A stretch of DNA of 64,000 nt from Larimichthys crocea. Taxonomy: Eukaryota; Chordata; Actinopteri; Sciaenidae. The DNA lies in NCBI RefSeq assembly GCF_000972845.2, contig NC_040011.1:28314379-28378378 (forward strand). The letters run 5' to 3'. The notes beneath the pieces were generated by a model. The model ran no database searches. It saw nothing but the letters and a program-made list of their open reading frames with translations, and was not told the DNA's origin. The position numbers and the translations under genes are program-made. Below are positions 32,457-46,725 of the stretch, one piece after another; position 1 is the stretch's first letter; each line of letters opens with the position of its first letter.

Positions 32457-35288
32457 AAATTCTTCTTCAGGCCAATATGGAGGGTTTTCTCCAGGACATT
32501 GTTAAAGATGAGATGGTAAGCCACCTTGATCCTGGCAAATCTGGCCTCATGATGAGTTTAGGTAGCAGATGACAGCCAAAACAATAGCACTCAGTAAAAA
32601 AATCTGGATTTTTTTTTTCTTGGGGGGCATTTGTGCCTTATTTAAACAGAGACAGGAAGGCAGGGAGACAGAGAGGGAGAGAGAGGGGGGATGACATGCA
32701 GCAAATAGACTAGTCTTTAAATGCTTCGTTCAATAGAGACAGGGGACTTTTTTCTAGCCTTCATTGCTAAAGCCATGTGGAAACAATTAGAGAATTAAAA
32801 AAACAGAAACTGCTTTTCAAAACCAAGCCATAGTCTTGAGGGCGGTAACATGACGGTAACATGCAGAAGCCGTGTGCATGTAACATTGTTTGGGACATTT
32901 ATGTTTTAAAAAGCTCTCTCCAGTGATTCACTATATCTCTAGTTTGTTTGACTACAAAGGAGAATGGAGGGAGAGCATTGTTTCAGGTAAGACATGTATG
33001 GGGCATACATTTGTTCCTGAACCCAGCCTGGGTCCTGTGGTAAGGACTCAGCTTTGATACAGGTGCAAACTCTACCGGGGCACCGCAAAAATATGACAAT
33101 TTCTTTGTGAACTAGTTCATCTGCTGTGTTCCCCAGAAAGTTAAAGCAGCTATAATAAATTTATATATATATTTTTTTATATAAAAACAATATATAAAAT
33201 GACTGTGAAGACAGTATGAAAGGGGTCGCTCCTAGGAATGAACCCACAGTGAATTATTTCCTGAAGCTGCAGCCCCTCTGTGATTACGGAGCATTGTTTA
33301 TCTGTCAGGCTTTACTATTCTGGTCCACTCCCACTGCTCTCATAGAGTGGTTCTCAATGAGAAAGCTCTAAAACCTCATTGTTCACCAACTGAATGGCAA
33401 CTAACTGGTGAATACAGTCGAGCATTTAACAGTTAAAGAGCCCGATATTTCCGTTGAGTTAGTGGAAACCAAAAAAAAAAAAACGAGATGAAAGAAAGCA
33501 AATATTGATCATACATTCATCATTTGGCCAGAAACACAACTCTAAATGAATTACCATGTTGCTCTGTAACAGCTGGATGTGTAATTAACTGTTTGTTACC
33601 TTGATATGTCAATGTTGCGTTCACTTGTTTGGCCAAAAAAATATTTGATTATGGATTAATTGTATAATTGCAAAGTATTATCTGTTTTCCAGATTCCGAA
33701 ATGTTTGCTTGTTTACTTTGTTTACATGACAATTAATAAATATCTTTAGGTTTCTATTGGGTGCACAAACAAGAAAACTGAAGGTGGGCATTTTGCAATA
33801 TCTCAGTAAACAAATCAGAAATTTAATTATCAAACAGTCGTTAGTTGCAGCTTTAATTGTTTTATGATAGTGAAGGTGGTCTCTTCATGTTCATGCACTA
33901 TGCAACGACGTGGGAAAGCCTGACATTGTAATTAGAGCTTTGACATGATCTCACTTTATGTAAAACAGACAGACCGATGGTTGAAAAACAGCTTTAAAAA
34001 CTTGCAAGACATCTTGAATTGAACACATCAGTTCAGTGGAAACCTCCCAATGTCAACTTAATGTTTCATTATTACAACGCGCTATATGAGGATGGATGTG
34101 TGGGGAATACATCAATAATTGAACATTAGTGTTTCTTGAGCTTGGATGCGTCCATCTGGTGCAATATAAATTCATCTCGGCGGCGGAGCATCTTTTATTG
34201 ATTCCAGAGAAGTCCGTGGTTGATGATGACTGCCAGCTGCAGTGTGACAGGTTGCGGTGCTTGGGGGGTTAAAGAGGATGAAGGGACGAGAGTGTTGGGA
34301 AAGCATGGATGAGTAGACTCGGACAGACAGACAGACAGGCAGCAGGACATCGACTAGAACAGCTGGAGGAGGAAGGTGAGAGGGATGTGCTCAGTGATCC
34401 TGTTTGGTGATTTTAAGAGGATAAAACAGACGAACCCTCCGGCTCTGCAGGTAGAGCCCCTTACAAGAGTATTACTCTACAGTGGCACAGCGTCACACTC
34501 CTTCTGCAAGGCTTCACTGATTCTTAGCTGGCTTTGTCAATGGGGCTTAGCGCTGTGCTTAGCGCCAAAATCAGCCTGGCAGACATCCCCTGCTTTCGAC
34601 ACTCTGCTAAAGTGTGTATGGAAGATTGTCAGGCCTGGCTTGTTGTTGTAAATTGCTTCAGAGTGGCTAAAATTATTTCTCAGATTCCACCTGAGCTGCT
34701 TTTTCCTTCATTTGACTGGAGTGATAGGGAACATATACTTGGAATCTGTGCATGCGTAACCACTTCCTAAGGGATTTTCCTGCATCAGGCCAAGGATTAA
34801 GTGATTTTTGTCACAGGCCTACTTTGAATGCCACAATATCTACCCCACTCTCCAGTGCCTATAAGCTGTTGATAGTCTGTTTGTTTTAAGTATGTGAATC
34901 ATGTAGCAGTTATTAGAGGATAATAATGTTTTTTCTTGCCTGAGGAATGACTTTTTCAAGGCTGCATTTCATCCTTAGACAACTGCTACTTTTTCATCAA
35001 GTCACTTATCCGAGATCCAAGGTTTTTTTTATCAGGAGAGGCATGTTGTTGTGATCCGCCCAGCCTCCCAGGTAGTAACGGGTCAGAGGAGGTGATGGCA
35101 AGCCCAGAACAGAGACTTCTTGTGCTCATGTTGAGGTCCCACAGGCCCCACAGTGTGCGCTCTCTATCTCTCTTTGTGCTGCAGTTACCATACATCTACC
35201 CTAGAGCTCTTGTCAGCTCCTCTTAGGACAGGCTCATATTACAAGATGCAAAATGTCACACCAAGTTTGCCATTGCAAACAAATATAT

Positions 35289-35292
<4 letters not shown>

Positions 35293-35330
<38 letters not shown>

Positions 35331-35338
35331 TGTGTGTG
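35293..35338 (+). repeat. (TG)n microsatellite
   Basis: TG run of about 46 bp with one TC interruption near the 3' end, within the macrod1 intron. Confidence 0.95.
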
Positions 35339-36225
35339 CGCTAAGAAAGCCTCAAAACAGAGACATTAAAATTTGTGTTTATTATGTGTGTGTGTGTTTT
35401 GGTGCATTAGCTGTTCTTATATTAAAGGTGAGATTAAATAAAAATTTTCTAATTGCTCTCAGACGACCTTTTTACTTTTGTAAAAGGTAATTTAGCTGGA
35501 GTTGTATTGTTTACTCAAAGTAAACTGGGTTCATATGCAGCTGCGATGAAGAGGTTATAGATCCCTCATGAACTGCACGGTTTTTCCCCCACCGTAGTTA
35601 CTGTACTTCCTTAGCTTTAGTTCCTATAGCATTATTCCCACGACGCTGACTTTGTGTTTTGTGAAGCAGTGCTAATGGACACGTTCTCACAATACGCCCG
35701 TCAACTGTCTGTACACACAAGCACTTACAGAGGCAAATTGGCATTGCTGACGCTGCTTCAGTTTCAGAGTAAATATGATGTGCTGCCAAAGCATAGCCCT
35801 GTCATAGCCACCTTTTTCGCTGCGCCGCCTACTAAACCCGGGCAGAATTACAGTGGTGAGCATCGAGCATCGGGTGGTGTGCCAAATGGAGATGTTAACT
35901 TGTTGTTGTTTTTTTTTAGTGGCAAGAGGATTTGTTGTGCAAAATCCAATAAAAGAGTGTGAGTGGAAAATCCCTCTGAGTAAGTCTGATCTGTATGGGT
36001 TTTAATCAGTAAGGTCAGTGGTCAGCAGTGATAGGCAGAGTCAAAGACAGGGCCGAGTACCTGTGGGGCTTTGCTCAGAATACTGAAAACACAGATTCTG
36101 AGAGTATAGGCTATGATTTATTAAGCATATTTTACTGTGCTGACAAGTGTTTTTGTGAAATGGAGCAGCTGTTTTTTAGCACTGAATCACATTTTGAAGC
36201 TGATAATTGATTTTCATTATCTTAC

Positions 36226-37095
36226 TGTGCGGCTGCAACAGTTATTTTCATCATTGATTAATGTGCCAAACGCTTTGGTGATTAATTGATGAATCGCTCC
36301 GTGAGACAATAGTGAAAAATACCCATCTTCGGTTCCCCCGAGCACAAAGTAGACTCGAGTACAACTGAGAGGCATCTTGAGTTGAAAATGGAATATGCAT
36401 TTAAAAACAAAGTGGGTAAGCAGGTGGTGAAAAAGATTGAGATCCTTTACTGGAGTAAAGGTAGTACACTTACTGTGTATTGCTACTAAATAATTGACAA
36501 CCAGGAACACCTAGTATTTTTTTTTTATTGTTACAGTTATTTTATTAGTTGATCATACTTTTTGTATTTAAAATCACAATCTTTAAAGTAACTAGTGGTC
36601 AAATAATTGTACTGGAATAAAGACAAAATATATTAGACTAAAGGTAGAAAGCAGCATGAAACGTAGTAAAGTGCCAAGATCCGAAAAGGCAGACATATGG
36701 TCACAAAAATCTGGCAGGTGGAATCGGATGGTTGGACGCTAAGTCAAAGCCCAGATAAATTCCCAAAGTGACCTTTTATACAGAGTGAGCTGATTATGGG
36801 AATGGGGGGCAGGTAAAGACCAGGTGACTGGGGAATGATAGGAAGAGCTGAAAAGAGAGGGTAGCGGCGGGTGAACTGATAGGCGACATGACAGACAAAT
36901 TGCTTGTTTTATCCACAACAACAAATAAAAACCCCAAAATATTCAGTTCACTCTCATAGTGAACTGAATATTTTGGGGGTTCTGTCAGACAAAGCAAAGC
37001 AGTATATTTTTAATTGAAAAATAACTTATATGATTTATTGATTAATAAAATGGTTGCTGATTAATTTAATACATTAAAACATGCTCTGTATGATC
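36226..37095 (+). mobile_element. GCTGCAAC-family repeat split by a nested insertion
   Basis: The 5' half (gcggctgcaacagttatttt ... gtgaaaaatacccatc ... gagcacaaagt) lies at 36230-36350. The 3' half resumes at about 36893 with acaaattgcttgttttatcc and ends with a gctgattaatttaat block. The roughly 540 bp between them include a copy of the AGTAAAGTAC-type fish repeat (gatcctttactggagtaaag to agtaaagtgcc, about 36430-36675). The 3' half also carries a perfect 21-bp hairpin. Confidence 0.5.
36932..36978 (+). repeat. Perfect 21-bp inverted repeat with 5-nt loop
   Basis: The arm ccccaaaatattcagttcac plus t is followed by ctcat and its exact reverse complement; all 21 pairs match. Confidence 0.95.
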
Positions 37096-40000
37096 TAAAA
37101 CGGACTGAAGCATTAGTGCAGAACCACTGGGTGTCATCTTTGATTCACAGCCACAGACAGCAGTGACATCAAGTCATCTGAGGACCTTTTATATTACTGT
37201 GTTTTCTGTGTAAACGCAGCATAAATGCTGAAATATATGAATCCTGTTCTGTAGTGAAGGCTCACTTTAAGGTGATGTTTCTTTCTGTTAACGTGAAATT
37301 GAAAATGAAATTAAAATCTTTATAATATTGGTTGAGAAGCACGTCACTAAGGAAACATGCTTCCTACAGTATTGCCATAGAGTCAAGTAATATTGCTTCT
37401 GGAGAGCTAATATTGAAGCTGTAGTAATTTCTCTTTATATTTGGTTTGAGGATCTTCACTTCATAAAAACGTATATGAACCGAAAATTACTCTTTAACGC
37501 CCTCCTGAAGTGGCCCATTTTTGATGATGAAGTAAGGCTGTAGGCGTATTTCATATATTTAAAGGTATAGATGATCTAAGCAGCAACACTCATGTAATCA
37601 TGCTCTATATGCTTTTATGTCACTTTAAAAGTAGCTTTTAAACTGTTTGTGACATTTTGATTTATATTCAGCTGTAGGTTTCTACTGTTTTTGAGGTTTG
37701 TTCGCTGACTGTTGTCCGTCCTCTCATCCCAGCTTGTATCTAGGCACTAGTATCTCATACTTTTCATCGCTGCTCTGAAGACGTGCTGTTATGTCCACTC
37801 TGTCCTCTTGTTTCTGTGTCTTTGCCATGGGCGACGTTTGGAGGCTGCAGTGGCTTCATCAATTGGCTGCAGCATGAATTTAAGTGCTGCTGCTCTAGTT
37901 TTTCCAGTCCAGATCTGTCCAAGTTAATTACGGTACAACTGTCAGAAAGACCACTTTATTTGGTGTTTGGGCAGCGACATTAATGCTCTCTGTTCACTGA
38001 AAAATTTTAACTTTCAAGGTTCAGTGCCCCGAGTTTCCGCGGGATGCTTTGATGTCCAGTTTGTGTCTCAATTTGAGTGGGAAGACGGAAGGAAAGCTAC
38101 GATGCTTTATGGTTCATCTCCAGAGTTTCGTCCTCCCCCTTCCCCTTTCTTTTTCTTCACCACTTTCATTTAGACATCATCGCTGTGACCTGAAAGCAGC
38201 GAGACATTGATTTACACCCTGACATTGAGAAGTTAACATCCCCTCAGAGAGTTAATCCCTAATGTTGTCTGGGTCAGTAAATAAAAGGAAAACAGAAAAG
38301 CCAAACTGAAGGAGTTAGCAGAAAAGCTCATTCGTGCTAATTATTTCTCTCCCACCCCTCCCTTGTTAAAAGCTTTCCCACCCCTCCAATCAATCGACAT
38401 GTAGCTCGCAGGAAAGGATGGAGGAAGTGCGAGGCTCATTAGCCTGATTGGGCCGATGTGGGAGATGGAAAGAGATGGAGTGAATGAGGGAGTAAAAGAG
38501 AAAAGGAGTCAGCTTGATCATCAGCACTTGGCCCATCAGAGCTTCTGTCATCAAGGCAAGTGCTGTGTTTGGTCTGTTGCACAGCTTTGTGACTCCTGGT
38601 AGGCCTGGGAGAGGGTCTTCTGAAGGTGCCACTGCTGGGCTTAAAGATGGACGTAAAAATCATCACCTCAAAGCTGCACAGACAGAGATTTCACAGTTTT
38701 CTTAAGTATGACGGAGAGGTTAGATGTTCAGTATGCTTAAAATAAACAAAGTGCTGTCCAACCACATTTAAAGTGCTTACATCTGTTCTGAATGATTACC
38801 CTGTTTGCTAGCAACCAAGATATATCAAGCAAGGATAAGACTGATGTGGATTTAATTACAGAAATAACAACTGTTAAACTCTTTCTTCAGCCTTTGGGGA
38901 AAAACATAATCGAACATGAACCTAATGTCAGGCTGAATGAAAGAAGTGCAATTCAGTGTGATTATCAGACTGCTGAATGGCCACACTTGAAGGCCTGCCA
39001 TCACATCCTCTACCTGATTGCACCCCACTGCCTTCCTGATCTCCATCCAAGAACTCTGGCTCCTCTTTGTGACCTTGTTGTCCATGTATAATGAATTCAC
39101 CATGTGAGAATATCAATGCATGCTTTGGACAGTCCCTCCCCAAAGGCATACAAATGAATTCTACTATACTCTAACTACAGCTGTCAGTGAATTCAATTAT
39201 ATTATCAAATTGTATTGTGTTATTTGATTGTGAAAATTAATATTCACTTTGCCACTGCCTTAGACATAAATCAGTTGTATCAAATAATAACAGGAGCTGC
39301 ATTTGCACCAACTACTCAGGGCCACTTTGGGGCCACGACAGCTAAATTTGGTTTCCATTGGAGCTGCGCACAACCAGCACAGCAAATAAACTTTTTATTT
39401 TTATTACGTGTACCATTATCACTAAAGGAGGAAGAGGAGATGAGACACATTGAGGCCATCTCTAACTGCTAAGCTAAAATAACGTAACTGGTGAATGGAG
39501 TGTAAACAACCATGGGATTTGTGTGAAAGTCTCTAAAAGAAGAAGAAGAGCTGCGAGTGCCCAGGCAGAACTAATATAAGTTTAAATTATAGCAGGTAAT
39601 TAGCTGCTGTAATAAAGAATATAACAATTAACTGGGTTGAGCTAGAACAGTAAAAAAAAAAACAGCAGCAGCAACACAGAAGCATCGGCAACCAGAAATT
39701 ATACAATACGCTCACTGGGTCAGTGTTATGACCTCCATTGTATGTGTTTACACTCTAATAAGTATGACGCACAAAAGTAGATATTTGGATAGGTCAAACC
39801 CATGTGTTTTTCCAGAACAAATAATCATGTCATTTATGTCAACAAAACTGCTCAAATTTTGAACATAGTGTTCATCGTTCATAAGAAGAAACTGGTTGAT
39901 AAAAATAAAAACAGTTCCTTTGAAACATTTATATAATCATATCATTAATTCAGGGGCTTCAAGAATTGCAGTTGTAGAAAAAGCTTGATTACCTTTAACT

Positions 40001-43000
40001 GGGAGATGATAAGGCGAAACTGGTCAGAGGACGTAATAGATCAGAGATGTAAGCTGGTGTCAGTCCAGGAAGTGCTTTAAAAACAAATAAAATAATCTTA
40101 AAATTATTGAGTTTCAGATCCTGTCGGGTTATCTGACAAGCGCTTCATTTGAAGTGATCTGAGGACATGTGACGTTGAAAACGGGTGATTAAATGTGACC
40201 GGGGCTATTGATATTGTATAAAACAAGTCCTCTGAAGTTGTGTCAGTGTGACAGTAATGTGCAGTTTGTAAAGTAGCCAGCTGTCAGACGTTGCATATTT
40301 TTTCTTGTGTAGGGCAGAATTCAATCTTCTGTGCTGCCTCACTTAATGCACTCCTTAGTATAGCAATAATCGTTTGCATTCCCAGTTCCTTATGACAATA
40401 ATAGTGTACCGACTGCCCTTTTTTCAAATATTGGTTTTTGGTGCCAGACGAGTAATCAGCCTAGTATTAAGGCTTTGGCTGTGCATCCAAAGTCCTCGTC
40501 TCCTTGGCTGCTCAGGTCGAATACTTGAGCAGCTTCAAAAAGAGGCGCGCTAAGTACGGCCACAATCACCCGATGAATGGCTTTTTTTTTAATGAGTTTA
40601 TCAACCTTTCATGATTGATGTTTTTAATTTAGACTTTTGACATTTGAATCCAACCCTTCTTACTGAACCAGCTGTGCAAATAATTTTGAGCAGGAGAGAG
40701 ACACACAAGACCGAATGAGGAGAAAAAAAAAAAAGTTATATGGAAATTAAAAGCACATTGGGGGAAGATTATCCACATTGTAGGCTGTGTTATTTGAATA
40801 ATAAAGTATAATGCAGCCTAGCAATAAGCCTCCATTTTCTCTCATCTTTATAATCATAGCTTAGTGAACAAAGTACAAAGGATGTATCAATGTAACCTCT
40901 AAAATGAGCTTTAATCTAGTCCTCTTCCCTTCTTTTCACCAGCAAATATAAGGGGCCGTCATTGTCTGCTCACATGTCCTCATCACAGACGATGCTTTTG
41001 TCACATAATCACACATAGAGACCCATAGTGTACAGGGAGTACACACGGCACTCAATTACCATCTTGTAATTGCGATCTATCAAGCGTTGTTGTGAAGTGG
41101 TGGCTGATGCGCAGGTTGTCGGCTGCATTATCACAGCTTAGGAAATGACAAGACTATTTATAGGAGCTATTTATACACTTATCCTGTTGCTGTTGTCCAC
41201 GGCTGCAATGGACAGTCTGGGTTAGAGCTGAACTGACAGACAGGTTCATCAATCAGTCCAACATTTTGTGCAGTATATGATGTCTGCTGGAAGTGGAACA
41301 ACAGAGGATCAAAAGATCAACATGAAGGGAAGTCTACAGAAGACACAATGAACATCTAGTTTTATTGTTACTGACCTAGCTCGAGATTTATTGACTTTTT
41401 CTGCCATTTTATTTTGATCATTCCGGTTAATTAAAGCATAACATTTTGTTTCGTTAAGCCTCTGGCAAACAGCTGTTTTCACCGCATGAGCTGGGACATT
41501 TTTAGTCAATTCACTTTCAACAGTCCAGTGATTAAAAATAAATATATATCCATATTTTTTGTTCCTGGTGTATATCAAATGAACCAGAAAGCAAACTGCA
41601 GGTGGTGATTTGCCTTTCATAAAAAAAAAAGAGAAGAAAAGTCAAGGACACCGTGATGCATAGTGATACGAAGGACACCTCAATCACGGTAACGTCAAGC
41701 AGTGAAAAGATTTATTACACCCTTTTCTTTCTGTGTCTTCTGCAAGATCAACAGCGCGTGATGGGTTTGTGGTCTGCACATGCATTAGATCTATGTACAT
41801 GTGTGTTGTTAATCTTTGCACATTATTACGTGGGTGTGTGCATCGTAAGTCTGAGTATGTCTAGTGTGTCTGTGTTTTTATGGTAAAGTATACTTAGTTT
41901 TTTTTTCTCTTTTTGATTTTCTAAAGGACGTTTTGACTTGTTTTTGGTTTGAACAGCATCCTTTGTTTCATTTGTAGTCTTAATTATAATTTCTGGCAAT
42001 AAATGACTTTGTTTTACCAAGGACAACTGGTTACTTTTTTTTTGCTACTTGAGCTTGGTCGTAACACATGAAAAATACCAAAACTAACAATGTGCCAGTC
42101 TCTCTGTTTCCAACTTTCAGACTGTGTGGTTAATGGCACTATTTATTCAAGATGTAAATCTTTAAATACAAATATATACTTTCATTATTAAAAAGGCCAA
42201 ATAATTGTAGAAATAACAGTCAAACAAGAGTTTATAGTACATTTGTTGGCACCAATTTTGATATTTAAGGGCTTAAAAATGTGGATAACAGTTTATTTGG
42301 CAATGTTAATTTTATCACATGAACACATTAAACACACAAACACATAAACATTTATAAAGTTAATTATTTAACAGATTTTGCAGTTGAAAAGAAAAGTATA
42401 AGTAAAGCAAAGTGATAGCAACTGTTTGTAGATGACCTCAAACATAAAGTATTTTCAGCATTTCTCTACTCCTCTTTCTTTTTCAAGCACTGAGCCGCTG
42501 ACATATCTGCTGCGACAATATGTCTCAGATTATATCAGCAGATTTTTTTTCCTTTTTCAATGTTTTTGGGGGATTATCAGGTTCAGCAGAGAGATGACAT
42601 CCAAACAAGGTCCCCAGGCTGGACTTTGCTATTCATGCCATTCACTCCTCTCTAAGGGATCCTGACATGTCATGTTTTTTTTAAAAGTTTTTGGACAACA
42701 ACAGGAGCCTTTGGCACAGACAAATAACATATGTCATGCTGGACTATTCAGAGAATATTTATAAGTAGCTCACATTCATTGTTGGTTTTGGTGTTTTACT
42801 GACAATACAAATTGTATGTTTTAAACTTTTAGTCGCTATCCAAGTGTTTGTTGAGAGAGCAGGAAAATAAATGTGCACCTTAATTCGCAAGAGATTCAAG
42901 GTTTAGATGAATGTGATTCTTTTATTAAGCAAAATATTTGACGATGCTTTTTAAATTTCTGTTTTTTCATTAAAATGCGTGGCCTTGAATCAGCAGCATT

Positions 43001-44153
43001 GTGTGTGCAGGGTGTCTGGTACGATCACAGTCCACTCTGTGGCATTTTCGACTAAGTAATGAATAATTTACTGTGCTCCTGGAATTCATTTATTTTTTGG
43101 CTGCAGTGTGTATGCCTGTGCGGAGAAAGGCTGAGAGTCAGTACTCCAGAGAAATCACAAGTTGCCATAACTACAAGTGCTGAGGTCTCCAGTGCGGTCC
43201 AGAGTGTAGCCCCGGAGAGGTGGGCAGTAAGCCGACTATGAGTGAAGGCTGAGAGCTCTGGAAGACCCCTTCCAGCAGGAGCGCATCGCCTGAAGCGCTC
43301 GGCGGCCAGAATTGTTTCTCTTCACAGTTTGCTCGCGTAGGCAGGAGATGAAACTGCATGCCTGATGGTTTATGAGTTTTTAAGTGAAGAAAGGGAATCC
43401 ATCAGTTATTCGCTTAATGTCAGTTCAGGACAGATAATGAGGAAAATAGCACAAAGACTACTTAATGTTGTAATTAAAAAGGCTATATGATTTAATTTTC
43501 CTTCTCCTAACAGCAGAAAAAAAAATCCAGTGGTATACAGGCTCATAATTAAGCTAAATTATAAAGATAAAACTCACAAAGCTGGGAAATTGAATAGAGG
43601 ACAACTGCATTACAACAGCAATTTAGTTATCTTTTTGAATGTGCTTTTAGCGCGGTGACGCCTGAAGTCCTTTTCTTCCTTCTCACATGTGGCGTCTTGA
43701 AGTGGCACCAAAGTGGCTCTCTTTCTGATAGACACCCTAATTCATACAGTTGGTGTTGTTATAATCCCACGGGAGGCTCTTAGTTTTTTCTCTGCCTTGT
43801 TTATTCCAGTGATGTCCTCTCTATCCATTGCTACAGAGGAACCCAGACCACCACGGCTTGATGTTTTGTTGTTGTCGGATCAGCTCTGAGGCATTTCACC
43901 GGTCTTCTGCAGTGTCTGTGTGTGTGTGTGTGTGTGTGTGGTAGTAGAAACATGTTAGTGTCTGTTTTCCAGTTTCATCATGGTCCTTCGGGACCGCCAG
44001 TCCCCCTGTGACTCAAAAGTGTACAGATGTGTCTCCAACAACAATGACTTTTAAAATAAATTCTTGAGTTGGAATTAGCTGAGGAGACGGTCTTTGTTTT
44101 AGCAATGCTTTCTGTCTGCATTTGTGTTTGAGATATGACCTATGCTGATGTGT

Positions 44154-44180
44154 ATATATACATATATATATATACATATA

Positions 44181-44264
<84 letters not shown>
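44154..44264. repeat. (AT)n microsatellite, strongly self-complementary
   Basis: About 110 bp of almost pure AT alternation with small phase breaks (atatattatat). It can extrude as a cruciform. Confidence 0.95.
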
Positions 44265-44268
<4 letters not shown>

Positions 44269-44528
44269 CAGTCTGTATTCGTATCTCTTTCATTGAGTTC
44301 TTAAGAACATCTGGATCCAAACAAGGGGTGAATACTTAAACCTTAAAATGATTCTGTTGGTTGTGCGCAGCTGGGGAAATGTATATATTCATGCATACAT
44401 TTCAATAAATGTCTGCATTTACAGGAATACATTGACCTTTTGCTAATGGAGCTTATAATGCATGCAAACGCCGGAAGACGCTTTACTGTGAGTTGCAGCT
44501 TTACATCACTCTTAACAGCACTGTGGTG

Positions 44529-44560
<32 letters not shown>
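44529..44560 (+). repeat. A32 homopolymer
   Basis: Thirty-two consecutive A residues. It could be the tail of an old retroposed sequence, but no body or target-site duplication was identified. Confidence 0.95.
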
Positions 44561-44563
<3 letters not shown>

Positions 44564-45649
44564 AGTGTGGGGTTTAAAATGCAACTGACCATTTTATTGC
44601 ACATTAGTGAATTGAGCTAATTTGTAGAAAGAAATAGAGGCAAAGTATTCAGAAATACACCAAATTAAAGGGGGAGTCATGTAAACCGAAGAGTTTACCG
44701 TTACGCTCATGTGCACAATCTACATATAACATGAATTAGATGATTATCGAGGCACATTTTTTTTATCTTAGAAAATTAAATTACGAATTGATGATACGCT
44801 GGTAGATGTAACCCAATGGAAGAATACGTGAAAATCCACTTTGACTCCATTTGTTACAGTGCAAGAGACTCAACAGATATGCAGTGGAGTCTCTGAGTAT
44901 ACATCTTTTTGTTGGGTGTAATGCGAGTTAGAATAATTGAGCGAAAGGTCTTGATGCTAGATAATGGACTGTGACTGTGGAAGGCCCTCATAATGACTGA
45001 TGAGAACTCAGACACTGTCGTCAAGAGCACAGACGTCACATTTACTGTTTGCGTTGGCGCACGCACACACCGACAGACATAATCACAAATCCTTTCGAAC
45101 GTTGCTATGAAGTCTGTTCTGTCTCTATCTCCCTCTCCGATGGATTTCTATCTACATAAAGTATATTTCTTTCTCTGACTCACTCCTTCACAAACACCCA
45201 ACACAAGCAGTTACTCTTAGACGGACACTTATACACTCCCCCGTTCGTTATATTGATCCGTGCTTACACAAGCATTAGCACTCACTTAGAATGAGAGGCA
45301 TGTCTTCGTCCAAACACAGAAGCGACGAGCGTAAACACATCCATGCAAATGCACACACACCATTTCTCATGTCGCTTGGTGAAACATGTGACGCTAATGC
45401 GCTAAACTTCTTGGGATGAAAAGACACGCGTCTGCTTTGGGCTGGTAGATTCTTCCAAATTGAAACGGAGCATCTAGCAGCTGATGTATTCATCCAGTGT
45501 ATGTGATTTAACAAGGTCCACTCCGTCTCACCATAAATCATATTAATAATCTGAACTTCCCATTGATTTTTATTCTTTTTAAGACGTCCCAGTGCATTAT
45601 TTGATATCTCCTGCCTTTGTCTCTGATTTAATGAAACGCCATCCACACG

Positions 45650-45654
<5 letters not shown>

Positions 45655-45684
<30 letters not shown>
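45655..45684 (+). repeat. (AC)n microsatellite
   Basis: Run of about fifteen AC units. Confidence 0.95.
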
Positions 45685-45688
<4 letters not shown>

Positions 45689-46539
45689 CTCATGAAACTG
45701 CTTTTCCTTTTAGAAGTCTTTATTCATCTGTGTAGAAAAAAAGACGACAGACCAGTAAATGGAACAGCATTTTGCACCCATTTTTGTTTATACATAAGAG
45801 TGTTTTCATTATCACGTCTGTGGGTGACCTTTTTTAAAGGAAAAGGATTTCTGCACAGAATGAAAGGGAGCTTCAGTGCTCTTAAAAAAGAAAAACAAAC
45901 GCAGAAATGAAAAGAAAAAACAAACAACAACAAAAAAATCCACACCGGAGCTCTTCCAAAATTACTGCTACACAGTAACACAGGCTGGAAAAGAGAAAGA
46001 GAGCAGCTACTAAAAGTAAGAACTGGTTTCAACACTCACAGGCTCTATATCCATCCATTTCTCCCTCTCTACCCTCTCCTTTTCCTCTTCTAATCTCCGG
46101 CTGTTTGCTACCATTTCCTTTGAAGTTCCTCCTCCCTTTTAAGTATTAGTGGGGTCAGAGAGAGACAGTCAGAAAGCAGGTACTGCTTTCTTCTTTCCGT
46201 GTGGATGTTTGTTTGTGTGTTGAACTGCACAGTGTAGTGGTAAGGCTGTGATCCCTGTTAACAGAACTGTGTCTATGCTGTACCAAGGCCTAACAAACAG
46301 GACGACATGAGACAACTAATGCAATTCACCTCACAGGACGCATCAGACCAACTTTGAAATGACTGATTTACTCGAAGAGAAATCAGCTGTTAAAATACTC
46401 CAAATCAAAATGCCCCCTGAAGGGTGGAGCAATATAATGACAATTCAGATTTGTGCAGCTTATTAGTTCAATTCATTGTTAAATGTAAAATGTCGGGATA
46501 GAGTGATAAACACTATTTCCTGCACGGTCCAAAAGTTAA

Positions 46540-46725
46540 AGATTTTCAGTTTATGTGACACACGACTAAAAAAAAATCAGCAAAACCACAATTAGAAAGC
46601 TGAGACGAGGAAATATTTGAAGTTTTGAATGGCTTCAATTATTAATCGTTTATCAGAATAGTTGCAGTTTTTCTGTCGATTGGTTTAATTGACTTATTAT
46701 TTCAGCTCTTCAAATTTGTCAACCA
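46540..46725 (+). mobile_element. GCTGCAACTAA-family repeat, 3' half
   Basis: The blocks atcagcaaaaccacaattag, aaagctgagac, aggaaatatttg, ttattaatcgtttatcagaa and the end atttcagctctt share the order of the copy at 32265-32456. Like that copy, it lacks the 5' half. Confidence 0.5.

Larger units (their letters stand above)
26549..36225 (+). other. macrod1 intron 3, first part
   Basis: No exon or RNA gene was recognised. The segment contains old dispersed repeats (27252-27430, 32265-32456 and about 33780-33860), GT runs at 28017-28037 and 35293-35338, (CCTT)n at 29111-29152, (CTC)n at 29277-29301 and purine-rich stretches. A stretch at 30950-31270 rich in direct words may be another decayed repeat. 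Confidence 0.55.

Noticed and set aside
36932..36978. The perfect hairpin as a microRNA precursor
   Set aside because: The stem is only 21 bp and the loop 5 nt, too short for a normal precursor, and it sits inside a dispersed repeat.
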